Origin: B46-G9 sp964581175
Lineage (GTDB): Bacteria; Desulfobacterota; DSM-4660; Desulfatiglandales; Desulfatiglandaceae
Assembly: GCA_964581175.1 (NCBI GenBank)
Contig: CAZONI010000009.1
Location: 21,038-85,037 of the forward strand
DNA: 64,000 bases
Reading direction: 5' to 3'
The notes beneath the pieces are model-generated. The model worked only from the letters and a program-made list of their open reading frames with translations. It was not told the origin of the DNA and did not search any database. The translations under genes were made by a program, and so were the position numbers. Shown here piece by piece: positions 48,711 through 58,539 of the stretch. Each line of letters begins with the position of its first letter. Positions within the stretch are counted from its first letter, which is position 1.

Positions 48711-50150
48711 ATGGCCGAGATAGATGAGATAGCCTTTCTAGACGCAACAGCCCAGGCCGAGTTGGTGCGAAACAAGGACATAACCCCAATGGAGTTGGTG
48801 GAAGCGGCCATTGAAATAATCGAGCGGCTGAACCCAAGCCTCAATGCGGTGATCACGCCTATGTACGACCTGGCGCGGGAAAAGGCTTTCGCTCCGATCC
48901 CCGAAGGACCGTTTGCCGGAGTGCCGTTCTTGATGAAGGATATAGGAGCCTATTACGCTGGCGTGAGGATGGCCCTGGGAACGGCTCTGCTGCGAGGTTT
49001 CGTGCCGGACCACGACAGCGAACTGACCGTGAGGTACAAGAAGGCCGGATTGATTACCCTCGGGAAGACCAATACGCCTGAGTTCGGACTTCTACCGACC
49101 ACCGAGCCAGCTGCCTTCGGCCCGACAAGGAATCCGTGGGACACAGAGAGGATTACCGGAGGTTCGTCAGGCGGTTCCTCGGCGGCGGTGGCTTCAGGAA
49201 TGGTTCCGATGGCCCATGCCAACGACGGAGGGGGCTCGATCCGAATCCCTGCTTCCTGCTGTGGAGTGTTCGGCCTCAAGCCCACACGGGCGCGCAATCC
49301 GCTGGGCCCGGATTTTGGGGATTTGCTATCCGGCCTCGTCTGCGAGCATGCGGTAACTCGCTCGGTAAGAGACAGCGCTGCCCTTCTGGACGCTACCGCC
49401 GGGCCTGATATTGGCGATCCATACTGGGCGCCGCCGCTTCGACGCCCGTTCCTTGAAGAAGTGGGCGCAGCCCCAGGCCGACTCAGAATTGCCTATTCCG
49501 CGGATTTCCCCTCCGGCCCCAAGCCCCATGAAGACTGCATGACTGCGCTGAAAGAGGCGGGGGCGCTTTGTGAGAGCCTGGGGCACGTGGTAGAGGAAAC
49601 AGCGCCGTCCATGACTCGCGATTCCGCGGAAGGCACCGGTGCTTTCGCGGCCGTGTGGGCGGCAGGATGCGCCTCCACCATAGACACCATAGCCGCCATC
49701 GGAGGCATCACCCCCACTGAGCAAATGTTCGAGCCTCTTACCTTTGCCCTATACCAGCAGGGCCGTGAGGTCCGCGCATCCCAATACCTTCACGCTGTGA
49801 TGACCTTTCAAAGACTCACCAGAGAAATTGCCCGCTTTTTTGTAGACTATGATGTCCTGCTCACGCCTGTCCTCTCAGAGCCGCCCGTGCCTCTCGGCAC
49901 ATTTGACGCTCCGAAGGATGACCCCATGAAGGCATGGGAACGGATAGCCGCTTTCGCCCCGTACACGGCGTTGTTCAACGCCACCGGACAGCCGGCAATG
50001 TCCGTGCCGCTTTTCTGGAACAAGGAAGGACTTCCCATAGGTTCCCACTTTGTTGGCCGGTTCGGCGATGAAGCAACTCTTTTCCGCCTTGCGGCCCAGC
50101 TTGAAGAGGCCCGTCCGTGGGCAAGCCGCCGTCCGCGCGTCTCCGCGTGA
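48711..50150 (+). CDS. Amidase (amidase signature family)
   Basis: 479 residues starting at 48711, with AAGGAG eight bases before. The Ser-cisSer-Lys triad is visible: Lys in 'AGVPFLMKDIGAYYAGVRMA', and the two Ser in the Gly/Ser-rich 'ITGGSSGGSSAAVASGMVPM' with 'AHANDGGGSIRIPASCCGVF'. These enzymes hydrolyse amides such as aryl, fatty or peptide amides; GatA is less likely because gatB and gatC are absent and the closing sequence is typical of stand-alone amidases. No linked genes. Confidence 0.9.
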   Translation: MAEIDEIAFLDATAQAELVRNKDITPMELVEAAIEIIERLNPSLNAVITPMYDLAREKAFAPIPEGPFAGVPFLMKDIGAYYAGVRMALGTALLRGFVPDHDSELTVRYKKAGLITLGKTNTPEFGLLPTTEPAAFGPTRNPWDTERITGGSSGGSSAAVASGMVPMAHANDGGGSIRIPASCCGVFGLKPTRARNPLGPDFGDLLSGLVCEHAVTRSVRDSAALLDATAGPDIGDPYWAPPLRRPFLEEVGAAPGRLRIAYSADFPSGPKPHEDCMTALKEAGALCESLGHVVEETAPSMTRDSAEGTGAFAAVWAAGCASTIDTIAAIGGITPTEQMFEPLTFALYQQGREVRASQYLHAVMTFQRLTREIARFFVDYDVLLTPVLSEPPVPLGTFDAPKDDPMKAWERIAAFAPYTALFNATGQPAMSVPLFWNKEGLPIGSHFVGRFGDEATLFRLAAQLEEARPWASRRPRVSA

Positions 50151-50457
50151 GCGCCCTCTTCTCGCTTGTGCAGCCCATTTGGGGCCCTATATTATTTTCT
50201 TATTACAGGCTGAAGCAGGCTGAGGTGCATTGCAGGTATCTGGAATCGGGAAGGTTTTCGGGTACAAAACAACGGCACGTGAATCAAGTAGTCCCTGGAA
50301 GCTGCGAACTCTGGGGAACCATTGCAGACTGCGCCCTCTTGCTCTGGAAGCATGATCTGTAGTACTCGGATGCCCAATTTTCCCATACGGAAATTCCTTG
50401 ACAGCCGGTCGCCGCAAGCTTATATTACCAAAACAGAATTTAATGGATGGTTCTTTT

Positions 50458-50802
50458 ATGAGAGATTTCATCAAGGTTATGAAGGCTCTTTCGGACCCAA
50501 ACCGGGTCAAGATCGTCAAGATGCTCCAGCACAAGACCATGTGCGTTTGCGAGATGCGGGAAGCCCTCCAGGTGCCCCAGCCCACTGTTTCAAAAAACCT
50601 GAAAACCCTGGAGGATGCCGGTCTCGTAGACTTCAAGAAGGATGGTCTCTGGGTAAACTATCACCTCACGGATGGGAGCAAATCTCCCTATGTCGCGAGC
50701 CTTCTCGGCAATCTCAGACACTGGCTGGAGGATGAGGGAGAGGTGAGAGAACTTACTAAAAGGATTCCTCATATCCACCGAGAAGAAGTCTGCAAGAGAT
50801 AG
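50458..50802 (+). CDS. arsR: ArsR-family metalloregulator
   Basis: 114 residues. Winged helix with 'FIKVMKALSDPNRVKIVKML', the metal-binding 'KTMCVCEMREALQVPQPTVS' (CxC of the ELCVCEL motif for As(III)/Sb(III)), and recognition helix 'TVSKNLKTLEDAGLVDFKKD'. It represses its operon until arsenite or a related metalloid binds. The start is uncertain between 50443 and 50458, neither with a clear ribosome site. It heads the resistance island 50458-62277. The 307 bp before it show nothing definite. Confidence 0.87.
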   Translation: MRDFIKVMKALSDPNRVKIVKMLQHKTMCVCEMREALQVPQPTVSKNLKTLEDAGLVDFKKDGLWVNYHLTDGSKSPYVASLLGNLRHWLEDEGEVRELTKRIPHIHREEVCKR

Positions 50803-50865
50803 GGTTCTATTTTTTTGTCTTTTATATATTTATAAATAAGGATATTAGAATTCGTAAAGGCAGTT

Positions 50866-50991
50866 ATGATGAAAGAAGGGACTAAAATTCTTATTATTAT
50901 TGTACTCACTTTTTCAGCCGCATACTATATCCCCTGGACGAATGAAACGATTCGCCGATCGGGCCTTGAGGGCGTCTATGTCACAAGATGA
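50866..50991 (+). pseudogene. N-terminal remnant of a DUF318-type permease
   Basis: A 41-codon frame 'MMKEGTKILIIIVLTFSAAY' then 'YIPWTNETIRRSGLEGVYVT' that matches the first residues of COG0701-type permeases, which usually begin with one helix and a '...YFVPFGN' segment. The gene is cut after about 36 residues and the thioredoxin-like gene begins inside it (50978). A deletion has removed the rest. Confidence 0.45.
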
Positions 50992-51508
50992 GGTAACACA
51001 GATCAAAGTGGGAGGTTCTGCCGTAGGCATCATTGGGCTCAAGGCTGTCTTGCAGGATATGGCCGAAAGGTATGGGGAGAGCCCAGATCCGGAAGTTAGG
51101 GAAGAACTCTTGAGTCGTTTGGGGAAAAGGAATTACATCCCCGAGAAGGTAAAGGAGAGTTATTCAAAGGCGTTCCTGAGAGAATTCAAGAAATTTCTGG
51201 GAAAGCCCTTTGAAGAGGAGGTTCCGGAAGGAATTGAAATCAAGGTCCTGGGACCCGGATGCGTTCAGTGTGATCGGCTTGAGCAGGAACTCATGCACGT
51301 CATGGCTGAAACCGGGATCTCGGCTGATATAGAACACGTCCGGGATATCAAAGAAATCGGCAGATACGGCGTGATGGGAACACCGGCCCTGCTCATGAAC
51401 GGCAAGGTGAAGTCAGTGGGTAAGGTTCCGCCAAGAAACAAGCTTAAGGAATGGCTGAAAGAGGCCCAAAAGCGATACGACAGGGTTAAAGAACTGCCGA
51501 AGTTGTAG
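50978..51508 (+). CDS. Thioredoxin-fold protein with N-terminal extension
   Basis: 176 residues. Residues 1-85 ('MSQDEVTQIKVGGSAVGIIG' ... 'SYSKAFLREFKKFLGKPFEE') are an extension typical of ars-linked thioredoxins. Residues 90-170 form a small thioredoxin fold with 'IEIKVLGPGCVQCDRLEQEL' (CxxC) and 'YGVMGTPALLMNGKVKSVGK'. The ATG at 50978 has GAGGG before it and aligns with the start of a decayed paralogue at 58383. Such proteins may reduce or pass metalloids to the permease encoded next (51715). Confidence 0.78.
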   Translation: MSQDEVTQIKVGGSAVGIIGLKAVLQDMAERYGESPDPEVREELLSRLGKRNYIPEKVKESYSKAFLREFKKFLGKPFEEEVPEGIEIKVLGPGCVQCDRLEQELMHVMAETGISADIEHVRDIKEIGRYGVMGTPALLMNGKVKSVGKVPPRNKLKEWLKEAQKRYDRVKELPKL

Positions 51509-51595
51509 GCGAAGTAATCGTAAACATTTGTGTATTGTTTGGCGAAATTGTCCGAAATTGGGCGGGGAATCGCCCCACGGAATTTTATTGTCTTT

Positions 51596-51654
51596 CATAT
51601 ATCGCTATATGGCAATACATAAGACTAATAGATGCCCAAAATCTATTTGGGCAT
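51596..51654 (+). promoter_or_regulatory. ArsR-type operator and hairpin before the permease
   Basis: CATATA-TCGC-TATATG (51596-51611) is an ArsR-like AT-rich palindrome. A perfect hairpin ATGCCCAAA-atcta-TTTGGGCAT (51632-51654) follows. These may control the permease/efflux genes separately from arsR. Confidence 0.4.
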
Positions 51655-51714
51655 GGAAGTAGACAGGGCGATCATTCGATCCATTTGATCCGCCCTCAAT
51701 TGAAGGAGAGAATA

Positions 51715-52833
51715 GTGGGTTCCAATAACTTGGGATGTGAAAGCGGTCTTTGTGGATCTGAAAGGGCGCACTCTGCCGTTTCGGCAGCCGCTGGAACCAG
51801 ACACTCGTCCATCGTTGGGTACCTGACATGGAGCGTACTACTGATAGCGGCATGGTTTCTGGTTTATGAGAATCTTGCCGCTTTTTCCAATCTGTTTACA
51901 GGCTTACTTTCCCGTCTGGCCGGCTTCTCAATAAGCGGTCACTTGGGTAATGCTGTGGGGTTTTTCGTATTCGAAACGCCGAAAGTCCTCCTGCTCCTGG
52001 CATTGGTGGTTTTCGGCGTGGGCATCATCCGTTCATTTTTTACGCCCGAACGCACGCGCACCATCCTTGCCGGAAAGCGGGAGTCCGTGGGGAATGTGTT
52101 GGCTGCTATGCTGGGCGTTGTTACGCCGTTTTGTTCCTGTTCGGCCGTTCCGCTTTTTCTTGGTTTCGTGACCTCCGGTGTGCCTCTTGGTGTGACTTTT
52201 TCCTTCCTGATTGCCTCTCCCGTGGTCAACGAGATTGCCCTGGTGCTGCTCTACGGCCTATTCGGTTGGAAAGTGGCGGCGATTTACATGGGGACGGGAC
52301 TTGCCATCGCCATGATCGCCGGCTGGGTCATCGGAAGGCTAAAAATGGAACGCCACCTCGAGGAATGGGTCTTTGAGATCCAGGCAGGTAAACTCGATTT
52401 GGGAGATGGTCCAAAAGATTGGGGTGAACGGATTCGGTATGGTGTCGAAGCCCTTCGCGATATCGTCGGCCGAGTGTGGTTCTATGTCGTGCTGGGCATT
52501 GCGGTGGGGGCCGGGATACACGGTTATGTTCCGAATGGCATCATGGCCGCCTTCATGGGAAAGTCGGCCTGGTGGTCTGTCCCCTTGTCGGTGCTGATCG
52601 GCATTCCCATGTATTCCAACGCTGCCGGCATTATCCCCATTGTCCAGGCATTGCTGGGCAAGGGTGCGGCACTGGGGACGGTACTGGCGTTCATGATGTC
52701 GGTCATAGCCCTGTCGCTGCCCGAGATGATCATCCTGCGCAAGGTGCTCAAATTGCGTTTGATTGCCGCCTTTATCGGTGTTGTGGGTACGGGTATCCTG
52801 CTGGTGGGCTATATCTTCAATTTTTTGATGTAA
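51715..52833 (+). CDS. arsP: ArsP-like permease (DUF318 family)
   Basis: 372 residues from a GTG at 51715 with GAAGGAG six bases ahead. About eight transmembrane helices. Family signatures are 'VTPFCSCSAVPLFLGFVTSG' (CSC pair) and 'SFLIASPVVNEIALVLLYGL', and near the C-terminus 'IGIPMYSNAAGIIPIVQALL' and 'VIALSLPEMIILRKVLKLRL'. Members with these motifs export trivalent organoarsenicals (ArsP) or other metals; the specific cargo is an inference from the arsR context. N-terminal 'NNLGCESGLCGSERAHS' has a possible extra metal site. The stop precedes tolC by 11 bp. Confidence 0.8.
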   Translation: MGSNNLGCESGLCGSERAHSAVSAAAGTRHSSIVGYLTWSVLLIAAWFLVYENLAAFSNLFTGLLSRLAGFSISGHLGNAVGFFVFETPKVLLLLALVVFGVGIIRSFFTPERTRTILAGKRESVGNVLAAMLGVVTPFCSCSAVPLFLGFVTSGVPLGVTFSFLIASPVVNEIALVLLYGLFGWKVAAIYMGTGLAIAMIAGWVIGRLKMERHLEEWVFEIQAGKLDLGDGPKDWGERIRYGVEALRDIVGRVWFYVVLGIAVGAGIHGYVPNGIMAAFMGKSAWWSVPLSVLIGIPMYSNAAGIIPIVQALLGKGAALGTVLAFMMSVIALSLPEMIILRKVLKLRLIAAFIGVVGTGILLVGYIFNFLM

Positions 52834-52844
52834 GGAGACAAGCG

Positions 52845-54119
52845 ATGAAACGTTTTATTCCTATTGTGGCGTTTTGCTTGATTTGGGGTGGGCAAAGCTG
52901 GGCGGCCGGCATTACTGACCTGCTGAATGCGGCGGCCCGACAACCCGGAATGGAAATCAGCAATCTCACCGCGAAAGAAAGCGATCTGCAACAACAGTCG
53001 GCAACCGCAGAACTTTTCCCCAAGATTGCTCTTTTCGGAAGAGGGGAACTCTACAATTCGCCGACCAACCTGCGGCCTATGCCGCCCACAGAGGTCAACA
53101 TCGCCGCCGGTGAGTCTATCCCCTTCTCGAGGTGGATTACGAGGTATGGCCTGACGCTTCAGGTACCGGTTTATGTACAAAAAATTTATGATCTCAGACA
53201 GAAGACCCGCATACTCCACGAGAAAGCGAAGATCCAAAACCGGATCGATCTGGTCAGTCGCCAGGCTGCTGTTATTTCACTAAACAGCAGTTATCAGTAT
53301 CTGCGCAGCCTGGATCAGGCGATTGCCGGCCGAATGGCGTCACTCGAAAAGACCCGCACCGATATCACGCTCAAGGTCAAGAATGGCCGGACACCGGAAT
53401 CGGAACTGCTCAAAATCAACACCTCCATCAATAATCTTGTGCAGCAGAAAAACGTTTTGACTGCCAAACAGCTGGATGTTGTGCGGGACATCAAAAAACT
53501 GACCGGCATTGACCTGACCAACCCTGTGCCCATGGTACTTGCGGGAAAAATCGTATCCGGCCCCTTTATCGCGATGCTGGCCCAGGAAAAACAGGTTCAA
53601 GCCGCGATGAAGGAAGTGTCCCGCCGCCGAGCAGCCCGCTACCCAGCCCTGTCTCTGTACGGTAGTCTTTCCGGTAATGAAGGAGAGGCCTACAATACCG
53701 ACAGTCATATTTACCGAAGCTACAACACCGCAGGGATTGTCATGACAGTGCCCCTATTCGATCAGACGATTACTAAAGACGTCGAGATCGCCAAGGTGGA
53801 ATGGGAAAAATCGCGAAAAAAACTGGCGGAGATCCGAATCGAATTGAATGCCCTGTCGGACGACCTGAACGCGCAACTGCCTGTCATTGACCAATCCATC
53901 AAGCTGGCGAAACAGTCGGTCGAAGACAATAAAACGCTTCTGGTTATCGCCCGGGTAGCATTCGAATCCGGCCGCATGACGACCGAGGATTATCTGAGAT
54001 ACGAGAGTCAGAAACTCGCCGCCGATGCGGCCTTTTTTCAAGGCGAACAGCAGCGCTGGCAGGTGCTGGCCCAGCAGGCGGTACTGTATGGAACCGATCT
54101 TAAAGGAGTTGTGAAATGA
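52845..54119 (+). CDS. TolC-like outer-membrane efflux protein
   Basis: 424 residues, ATG at 52845 with AAGGAG. Signal peptide 'FIPIVAFCLIWGGQSWAAG', then OEP family helices, such as 'LRQKTRILHEKAKIQNRIDL', 'SLEKTRTDITLKVKNGRTPE' and 'ARVAFESGRMTTEDYLRYES'. It forms the outer-membrane duct for the MFP/RND genes that follow; its stop overlaps the adaptor start (ATGA). In this context it serves the third part of a tripartite pump. Confidence 0.82.
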   Translation: MKRFIPIVAFCLIWGGQSWAAGITDLLNAAARQPGMEISNLTAKESDLQQQSATAELFPKIALFGRGELYNSPTNLRPMPPTEVNIAAGESIPFSRWITRYGLTLQVPVYVQKIYDLRQKTRILHEKAKIQNRIDLVSRQAAVISLNSSYQYLRSLDQAIAGRMASLEKTRTDITLKVKNGRTPESELLKINTSINNLVQQKNVLTAKQLDVVRDIKKLTGIDLTNPVPMVLAGKIVSGPFIAMLAQEKQVQAAMKEVSRRRAARYPALSLYGSLSGNEGEAYNTDSHIYRSYNTAGIVMTVPLFDQTITKDVEIAKVEWEKSRKKLAEIRIELNALSDDLNAQLPVIDQSIKLAKQSVEDNKTLLVIARVAFESGRMTTEDYLRYESQKLAADAAFFQGEQQRWQVLAQQAVLYGTDLKGVVK

Positions 54120-55252
54120 AAAAATTCATCACGGTTTTTTTGATAATCGCAATTATTGTCGGCGGATTACTGCTCTTAAAAAAACGAAAGGCCGACCTGG
54201 CCAAGGCAAAACCGGCGGCGGTCCTGCCGGCTCTGGTTAAAACGGTGGAGCTGAAACGGGGACCCGTCACGCTGACGTTGCCGGCAATGGGGATCGTCGC
54301 ATCCGATGTTTCGGCGGTTTTATCAACCAAAGTGAGCGGAGAGGTACGCGCGGTCTACAAACAGGAAGGTGACACTGTAAAAAAGGGGGATGTGCTGGCC
54401 CGGATCGACACCAGAGAGCTTGAAGCGAAGAAACAAGCGTTGCTGTCCCAGCAACAGGGGATCGGTTTTCAAATAGAGGCTAAGAAGGCCGACGCCAAAG
54501 CATTAGAGACGGCGCTGAGCACCGCAAAGGAAACACATTCACGGACGGATGAACTCCTCAGGGTCAAAGGGGCGTCCATCGAACAATTCAGCCAGGAAAC
54601 GTCTGAAATCGCAAGAATCGAAGCCAATCTATCCGCCGCTCGGAATAGTGTTGCATCGCTGGAAAAGAACCGGGAGACGCTCAGCGCAAATATCCGGGAA
54701 ATTGATTCGCTCAAGGACTATGCGACCGTTACGTCGCCCATCGGCGGCACACTGAGCCAGAGCCTCATCAAACCCGGCGATCTGGCCACACCGGGGAAAC
54801 CGCTTTTCCGGGTTGCTTCAAAAAGCGGTCTTTACCTGAATCTGTCCATGCCCGATACGGTGCATCCCTCTGAAATCATAGTAAACGGCCAAACGCTCCG
54901 CCTGACGCCGAAAGACCATGCCGGCGCAACCGGACTGATCCAATATGTGGCCCAGATCCCCGGCGGACAAGACCTGGTCGAGGGACAATATGTTAACGTC
55001 CGAGTGATTGTTTTCACGGACGAAAACGTACGGATTCCCGTTGATGCGCTGTTGACCATGGATGGGTCATCGTCCGTCTTCGCGCTTACCTCGAAGGGAA
55101 TTCCGGAAAGGCTTACGGTGCATATCCAGGCGCGCGGCGCGGAAGGAGTAGTGGTGCGTGAAAACCTTGCCGGTAAACGCGTGATCATAGCCAAACCGGA
55201 TATCCTTCTCAGGGTCGCCGCAGGCGTCCCCGTGGCGGCAATCAAAAGCTGA
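54116..55252 (+). CDS. RND efflux periplasmic adaptor (HlyD/MFP family)
   Basis: 378 residues. One N-terminal membrane anchor ('FITVFLIIAIIVGGLLLLKK'), biotinyl-lipoyl half 'VSGEVRAVYKQEGDTVKKGD' and 'DYATVTSPIGGTLSQSLIKP', a coiled-coil hairpin in between, and a beta-barrel with 'GQYVNVRVIVFTDENVRIPV'. It bridges the outer-membrane and inner-membrane parts of the pump. Coupled to both neighbours by overlap or short gap. Confidence 0.88.
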   Translation: MKKFITVFLIIAIIVGGLLLLKKRKADLAKAKPAAVLPALVKTVELKRGPVTLTLPAMGIVASDVSAVLSTKVSGEVRAVYKQEGDTVKKGDVLARIDTRELEAKKQALLSQQQGIGFQIEAKKADAKALETALSTAKETHSRTDELLRVKGASIEQFSQETSEIARIEANLSAARNSVASLEKNRETLSANIREIDSLKDYATVTSPIGGTLSQSLIKPGDLATPGKPLFRVASKSGLYLNLSMPDTVHPSEIIVNGQTLRLTPKDHAGATGLIQYVAQIPGGQDLVEGQYVNVRVIVFTDENVRIPVDALLTMDGSSSVFALTSKGIPERLTVHIQARGAEGVVVRENLAGKRVIIAKPDILLRVAAGVPVAAIKS

Positions 55253-55262
55253 GGGAGACATC

Positions 55263-58200
55263 ATGTTTGATTTCTTTCACAAAAGACAATACCTGCTGTA
55301 CAGCATTATTGCCGGTCTCTTTGTCCTCGGCATATACGGGCTCGTGGTCATGCCGAAAAATCTTTTCCCGGACAGTGACCGGCCGACGATCATCGTCATA
55401 AGCCAAGTCCCGGGAGCCACTCCGAATGTCGTAGCAACAACGGTATCCAAACCCATCGAACAGGAGATTTCAACGCTGTCGCTTATCCGTCAGGTCAGCT
55501 CCACCAATATCGCCGGCATGTCGATTGTCAGCGCTGAGTTTGAATATAAAAAGGGATTGGAACCCGCAGCCGTAGATGTGAGCAATGCTATCAACAGGGT
55601 ACGCGGCACCCTGCCGCCCGATGTCAACCCATCCATCTATACGGCTGGCTCCCACATTCTGCCGGTTGATGTGTTTGCACTCTCCCCGGCAGCCCCCGGT
55701 CTGACCCTGGATGATATCCGGAAAATCGCTGAGAGCGACATCAAGCCGGCCCTGCTCCGCAATCCGGCCATCGGAAACGTTGAGGTGTTCGGGGGCTATC
55801 AAAGCGCCATCAGCATCAACGTCGATCCCTTCAAGGCCAAGTCGGACGGCCTCAGCATCGATCAAATAGCATCCGCCCTCCGGGCGCTCGACCGGGATGT
55901 TCCGATCGGGTTCAGCAAAGGGCCGGATACGTTCTACACCATCACCTACTACGGGGAAAAGGACAGCGTCGAAGATCTGCGGATGCTGCTCCTTGCCCCC
56001 AATGTCCGTCTTGGCGACATCGCAACCGTCAAATGGCAGCATCAGAAGCGTTTCGCAGGGTATATCGGAGATGGAACACCCGCTATCGCCATTGCCATTC
56101 AGCGCGCGCCAGGGGGCTCGGTGCTGGCTACCGGCACTGCCGGGCGGGCGATGATCAAAAAACTGCAACTGCGCTATCCCAATATTCGCTTTCAACTTGC
56201 CGACACTCAACGCGCGCTTATTCGGACAGCCAATACGAACATGCTCGACGCACTTCGAGATGCAATTGTATTCACCCTCCTGGTGATTTTCCTGTTTCTC
56301 GGAAATATCCGAGCAGTGGTCGCGGCCCTGGCTTCCATTCCCATGGTCTTTTTTTCCACCATTGCCATCATCTGGATGATGGGGGGCGAGCTGAATATCG
56401 TCATCTATACCGCTATCATCCTCGCACTGGGGATGCTGGTGGATGACGCCGTAGTCGTTTTAGAAAACATCGAACGTCATTTGACTGAGCTGAAGCAGGA
56501 TCTGACCACGGCGATCATTCTCGGCACCAAGGAGGTTATCGCTCCCGTCTTCGCCGGAACCGTGGCCACCATTGCCATCATGTTCCCGTTCCTTTTCGCG
56601 GGGGACTTTCCTCAGCAAATCTTTCGACCCTTGATCTCGACGCTGATCATCGCATTGCTGGTCTCCTATTTTTTGTCTATCACCTTCATTCCCAGCATAT
56701 CATTTTTTCTTTACCGGAAAGGCAGTCGAAAAACCCGGCTCGAGGAGTGGCTTGAAAGGTTTTATGAAAACACATTCGGTCGCCTGGTGGGGCCTTATCT
56801 GGCCATTCTCAGGTTTTCGCATAACGGTCGCTCGGTTCTGCGGCGCGTGCTGATGACCCTCGGCGTGATCGTGCTTCTGGCAATCAGCCTTAAAAGCATC
56901 ATGCCGGTGATCGGTCGCGACCTGATGCCGCCGATGGATACCGGCATCATCAAGGCGCATGTCAAGTTCAGCGCCAACGAAACTGTGGACACCGCCGAAA
57001 AACGATTGACTCCGTTCCTGAAATGGCTCCACGCTCAGCCCGAAGTCCAAATGAGTTCCGTGAGCTTTGGCGCCGAGCCCGGCGTGCTGTCGCTCGGGTC
57101 CGGTTCCCTGCCCACGGAAGCGATGATGACCATTAACTGCGTCGATCGTTTCAAACGGGAAAAAACCATCTGGCAGATGGAGGATGAAATCCGCCGGAGA
57201 TTGGCCGGGCTCAGCGATGTCAAGGCCGACGATGTCTATGACTTCGGGGCCACACCCATGTCCAGCATCAAGGCGCCCATCGACGTCCGGTTGCTGGCCG
57301 AGGATTATCATGTCCTCCCGGTTGCCGCCAAAAAAGCGGAGGCCGCGCTGGCATCGGTCAAAGGACTGACCTCGATTAATACTAGTTGGGACAATGACTT
57401 TACCGAGGCCCGGCTCGATATTGATACCAACCGTGCCCTGACCTACGGCATGACCCCCATACAGATCGCAGCACAGCTCCCCCTCGCCGGAATTCCGGTC
57501 GCGGTGAGCGGCAACCTGGTCTCCATGCAAAACCAGTTTGTCCGACTGTATTTCAATCGCCCGTTTGACGGCAACTTGGATGAACTGAGACTCATCCCCG
57601 TTCAAACGCCCAAGGGGCCGGTTCCACTCGAAGCCATGGCCCGAATCACTTACGGATTGACGGCCAACAAGATCGAACGTAATCAGATGCTCTATTCCCT
57701 GGATGTTTCCGGATACAGGAGCCGCCGTCCGATTTCCATTCTGACCACCGAAGTGGAAAAGGCACTGAAGAAAGCAGACATCACGGGCGTAGTGATCAGC
57801 CAGGAAGGGGATATCGCGCAAATGAAGGATTCTTTTATCCGCATGATCAAATCCATCGGCATCGGGGTGGTGCTGCTGCTCATGGCCCTTATTGCTATTT
57901 ACCAGTCGGTCCGCCTGTCAATTGTCATGATTCTGGTTCTGCCGCTCGCCATGATCGGCGCATCCTGGGGAATGCTGCTGTTTAACAAACCGAGTTGCAT
58001 GCCTAGTATGGTCGGGATTCTCCTTTTGTTCGGCATCATTATTAAAAATTCGGTGCTGCTGATCGACTTTTACAAGGAGTTCCGCAAGGAAAACCATTCA
58101 CCGTATGAAGCGGCCGCAGAGAGCGTTCGGGTACGATTCCGGCCGGTGTTCATGACTGCCTTCGGCACCATTGCCGGAATGATCCCTATCGCATTTGAAT

Positions 58201-58325
58201 GGGCCGTAGGGCTGGAGCGGCTCTCGCCCCTGGCCGATGTGGCCGTTGGTGGACTGCTGGTCGGGACCGTGCTGACGCTGATTTATATTCCCATGCTTGC
58301 ATACAGTGTGGAGCGGAAAGATTGA
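55263..58325 (+). CDS. RND family efflux transporter, inner-membrane subunit
   Basis: 1020 residues with the AcrB-type layout: TM1 and first porter domain ('MPKNLFPDSDRPTIIVISQV', 'GATPNVVATTVSKPIEQEIS'), TM4 with the proton-relay pair in 'ALGMLVDDAVVVLENIERHL', second porter domain, and TM12. The cargo could be drugs or metals; the CusA methionine triad is not apparent, so hydrophobic compounds or metalloid conjugates are likely. It forms an operon with ArsP-like permease, TolC and adaptor genes. Confidence 0.9.
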   Translation: MFDFFHKRQYLLYSIIAGLFVLGIYGLVVMPKNLFPDSDRPTIIVISQVPGATPNVVATTVSKPIEQEISTLSLIRQVSSTNIAGMSIVSAEFEYKKGLEPAAVDVSNAINRVRGTLPPDVNPSIYTAGSHILPVDVFALSPAAPGLTLDDIRKIAESDIKPALLRNPAIGNVEVFGGYQSAISINVDPFKAKSDGLSIDQIASALRALDRDVPIGFSKGPDTFYTITYYGEKDSVEDLRMLLLAPNVRLGDIATVKWQHQKRFAGYIGDGTPAIAIAIQRAPGGSVLATGTAGRAMIKKLQLRYPNIRFQLADTQRALIRTANTNMLDALRDAIVFTLLVIFLFLGNIRAVVAALASIPMVFFSTIAIIWMMGGELNIVIYTAIILALGMLVDDAVVVLENIERHLTELKQDLTTAIILGTKEVIAPVFAGTVATIAIMFPFLFAGDFPQQIFRPLISTLIIALLVSYFLSITFIPSISFFLYRKGSRKTRLEEWLERFYENTFGRLVGPYLAILRFSHNGRSVLRRVLMTLGVIVLLAISLKSIMPVIGRDLMPPMDTGIIKAHVKFSANETVDTAEKRLTPFLKWLHAQPEVQMSSVSFGAEPGVLSLGSGSLPTEAMMTINCVDRFKREKTIWQMEDEIRRRLAGLSDVKADDVYDFGATPMSSIKAPIDVRLLAEDYHVLPVAAKKAEAALASVKGLTSINTSWDNDFTEARLDIDTNRALTYGMTPIQIAAQLPLAGIPVAVSGNLVSMQNQFVRLYFNRPFDGNLDELRLIPVQTPKGPVPLEAMARITYGLTANKIERNQMLYSLDVSGYRSRRPISILTTEVEKALKKADITGVVISQEGDIAQMKDSFIRMIKSIGIGVVLLLMALIAIYQSVRLSIVMILVLPLAMIGASWGMLLFNKPSCMPSMVGILLLFGIIIKNSVLLIDFYKEFRKENHSPYEAAAESVRVRFRPVFMTAFGTIAGMIPIAFEWAVGLERLSPLADVAVGGLLVGTVLTLIYIPMLAYSVERKD

Positions 58326-58382
58326 ACATAATCGGACCATTTTTCCTGAACTGCACCTTATAGAGGCGTCATGGAGCAATGT

Positions 58383-58515
58383 ATGACACGGAACGAGGTT
58401 TCGCAGATCAAGGTTGATGGGGCCCCCGGGTTTGATCGCCAATGGCAAGGTGATGACTGTGGGGCGCGTTTCCCCAAAGATTTGGTCTCAATGGCTCAAA
58501 GAGGCCCAGAATTAG
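58383..58515 (+). pseudogene. Decayed copy of the extended thioredoxin gene
   Basis: The first 15 codons read 'MTRNEVSQIKVDGAP', aligning with the start of the protein at 50978. After a frame change the sequence reads 'GLIANGKVMTVGRVSPKIWS' then 'QWLKEAQN' stop, aligning with that protein's C-terminus. About 110 codons with the CxxC are lost. The intact short thioredoxin at 58540 may be its functional substitute. Confidence 0.7.
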
Positions 58516-58539
58516 GGCCACTTGAAAAAGGAGGAAAAA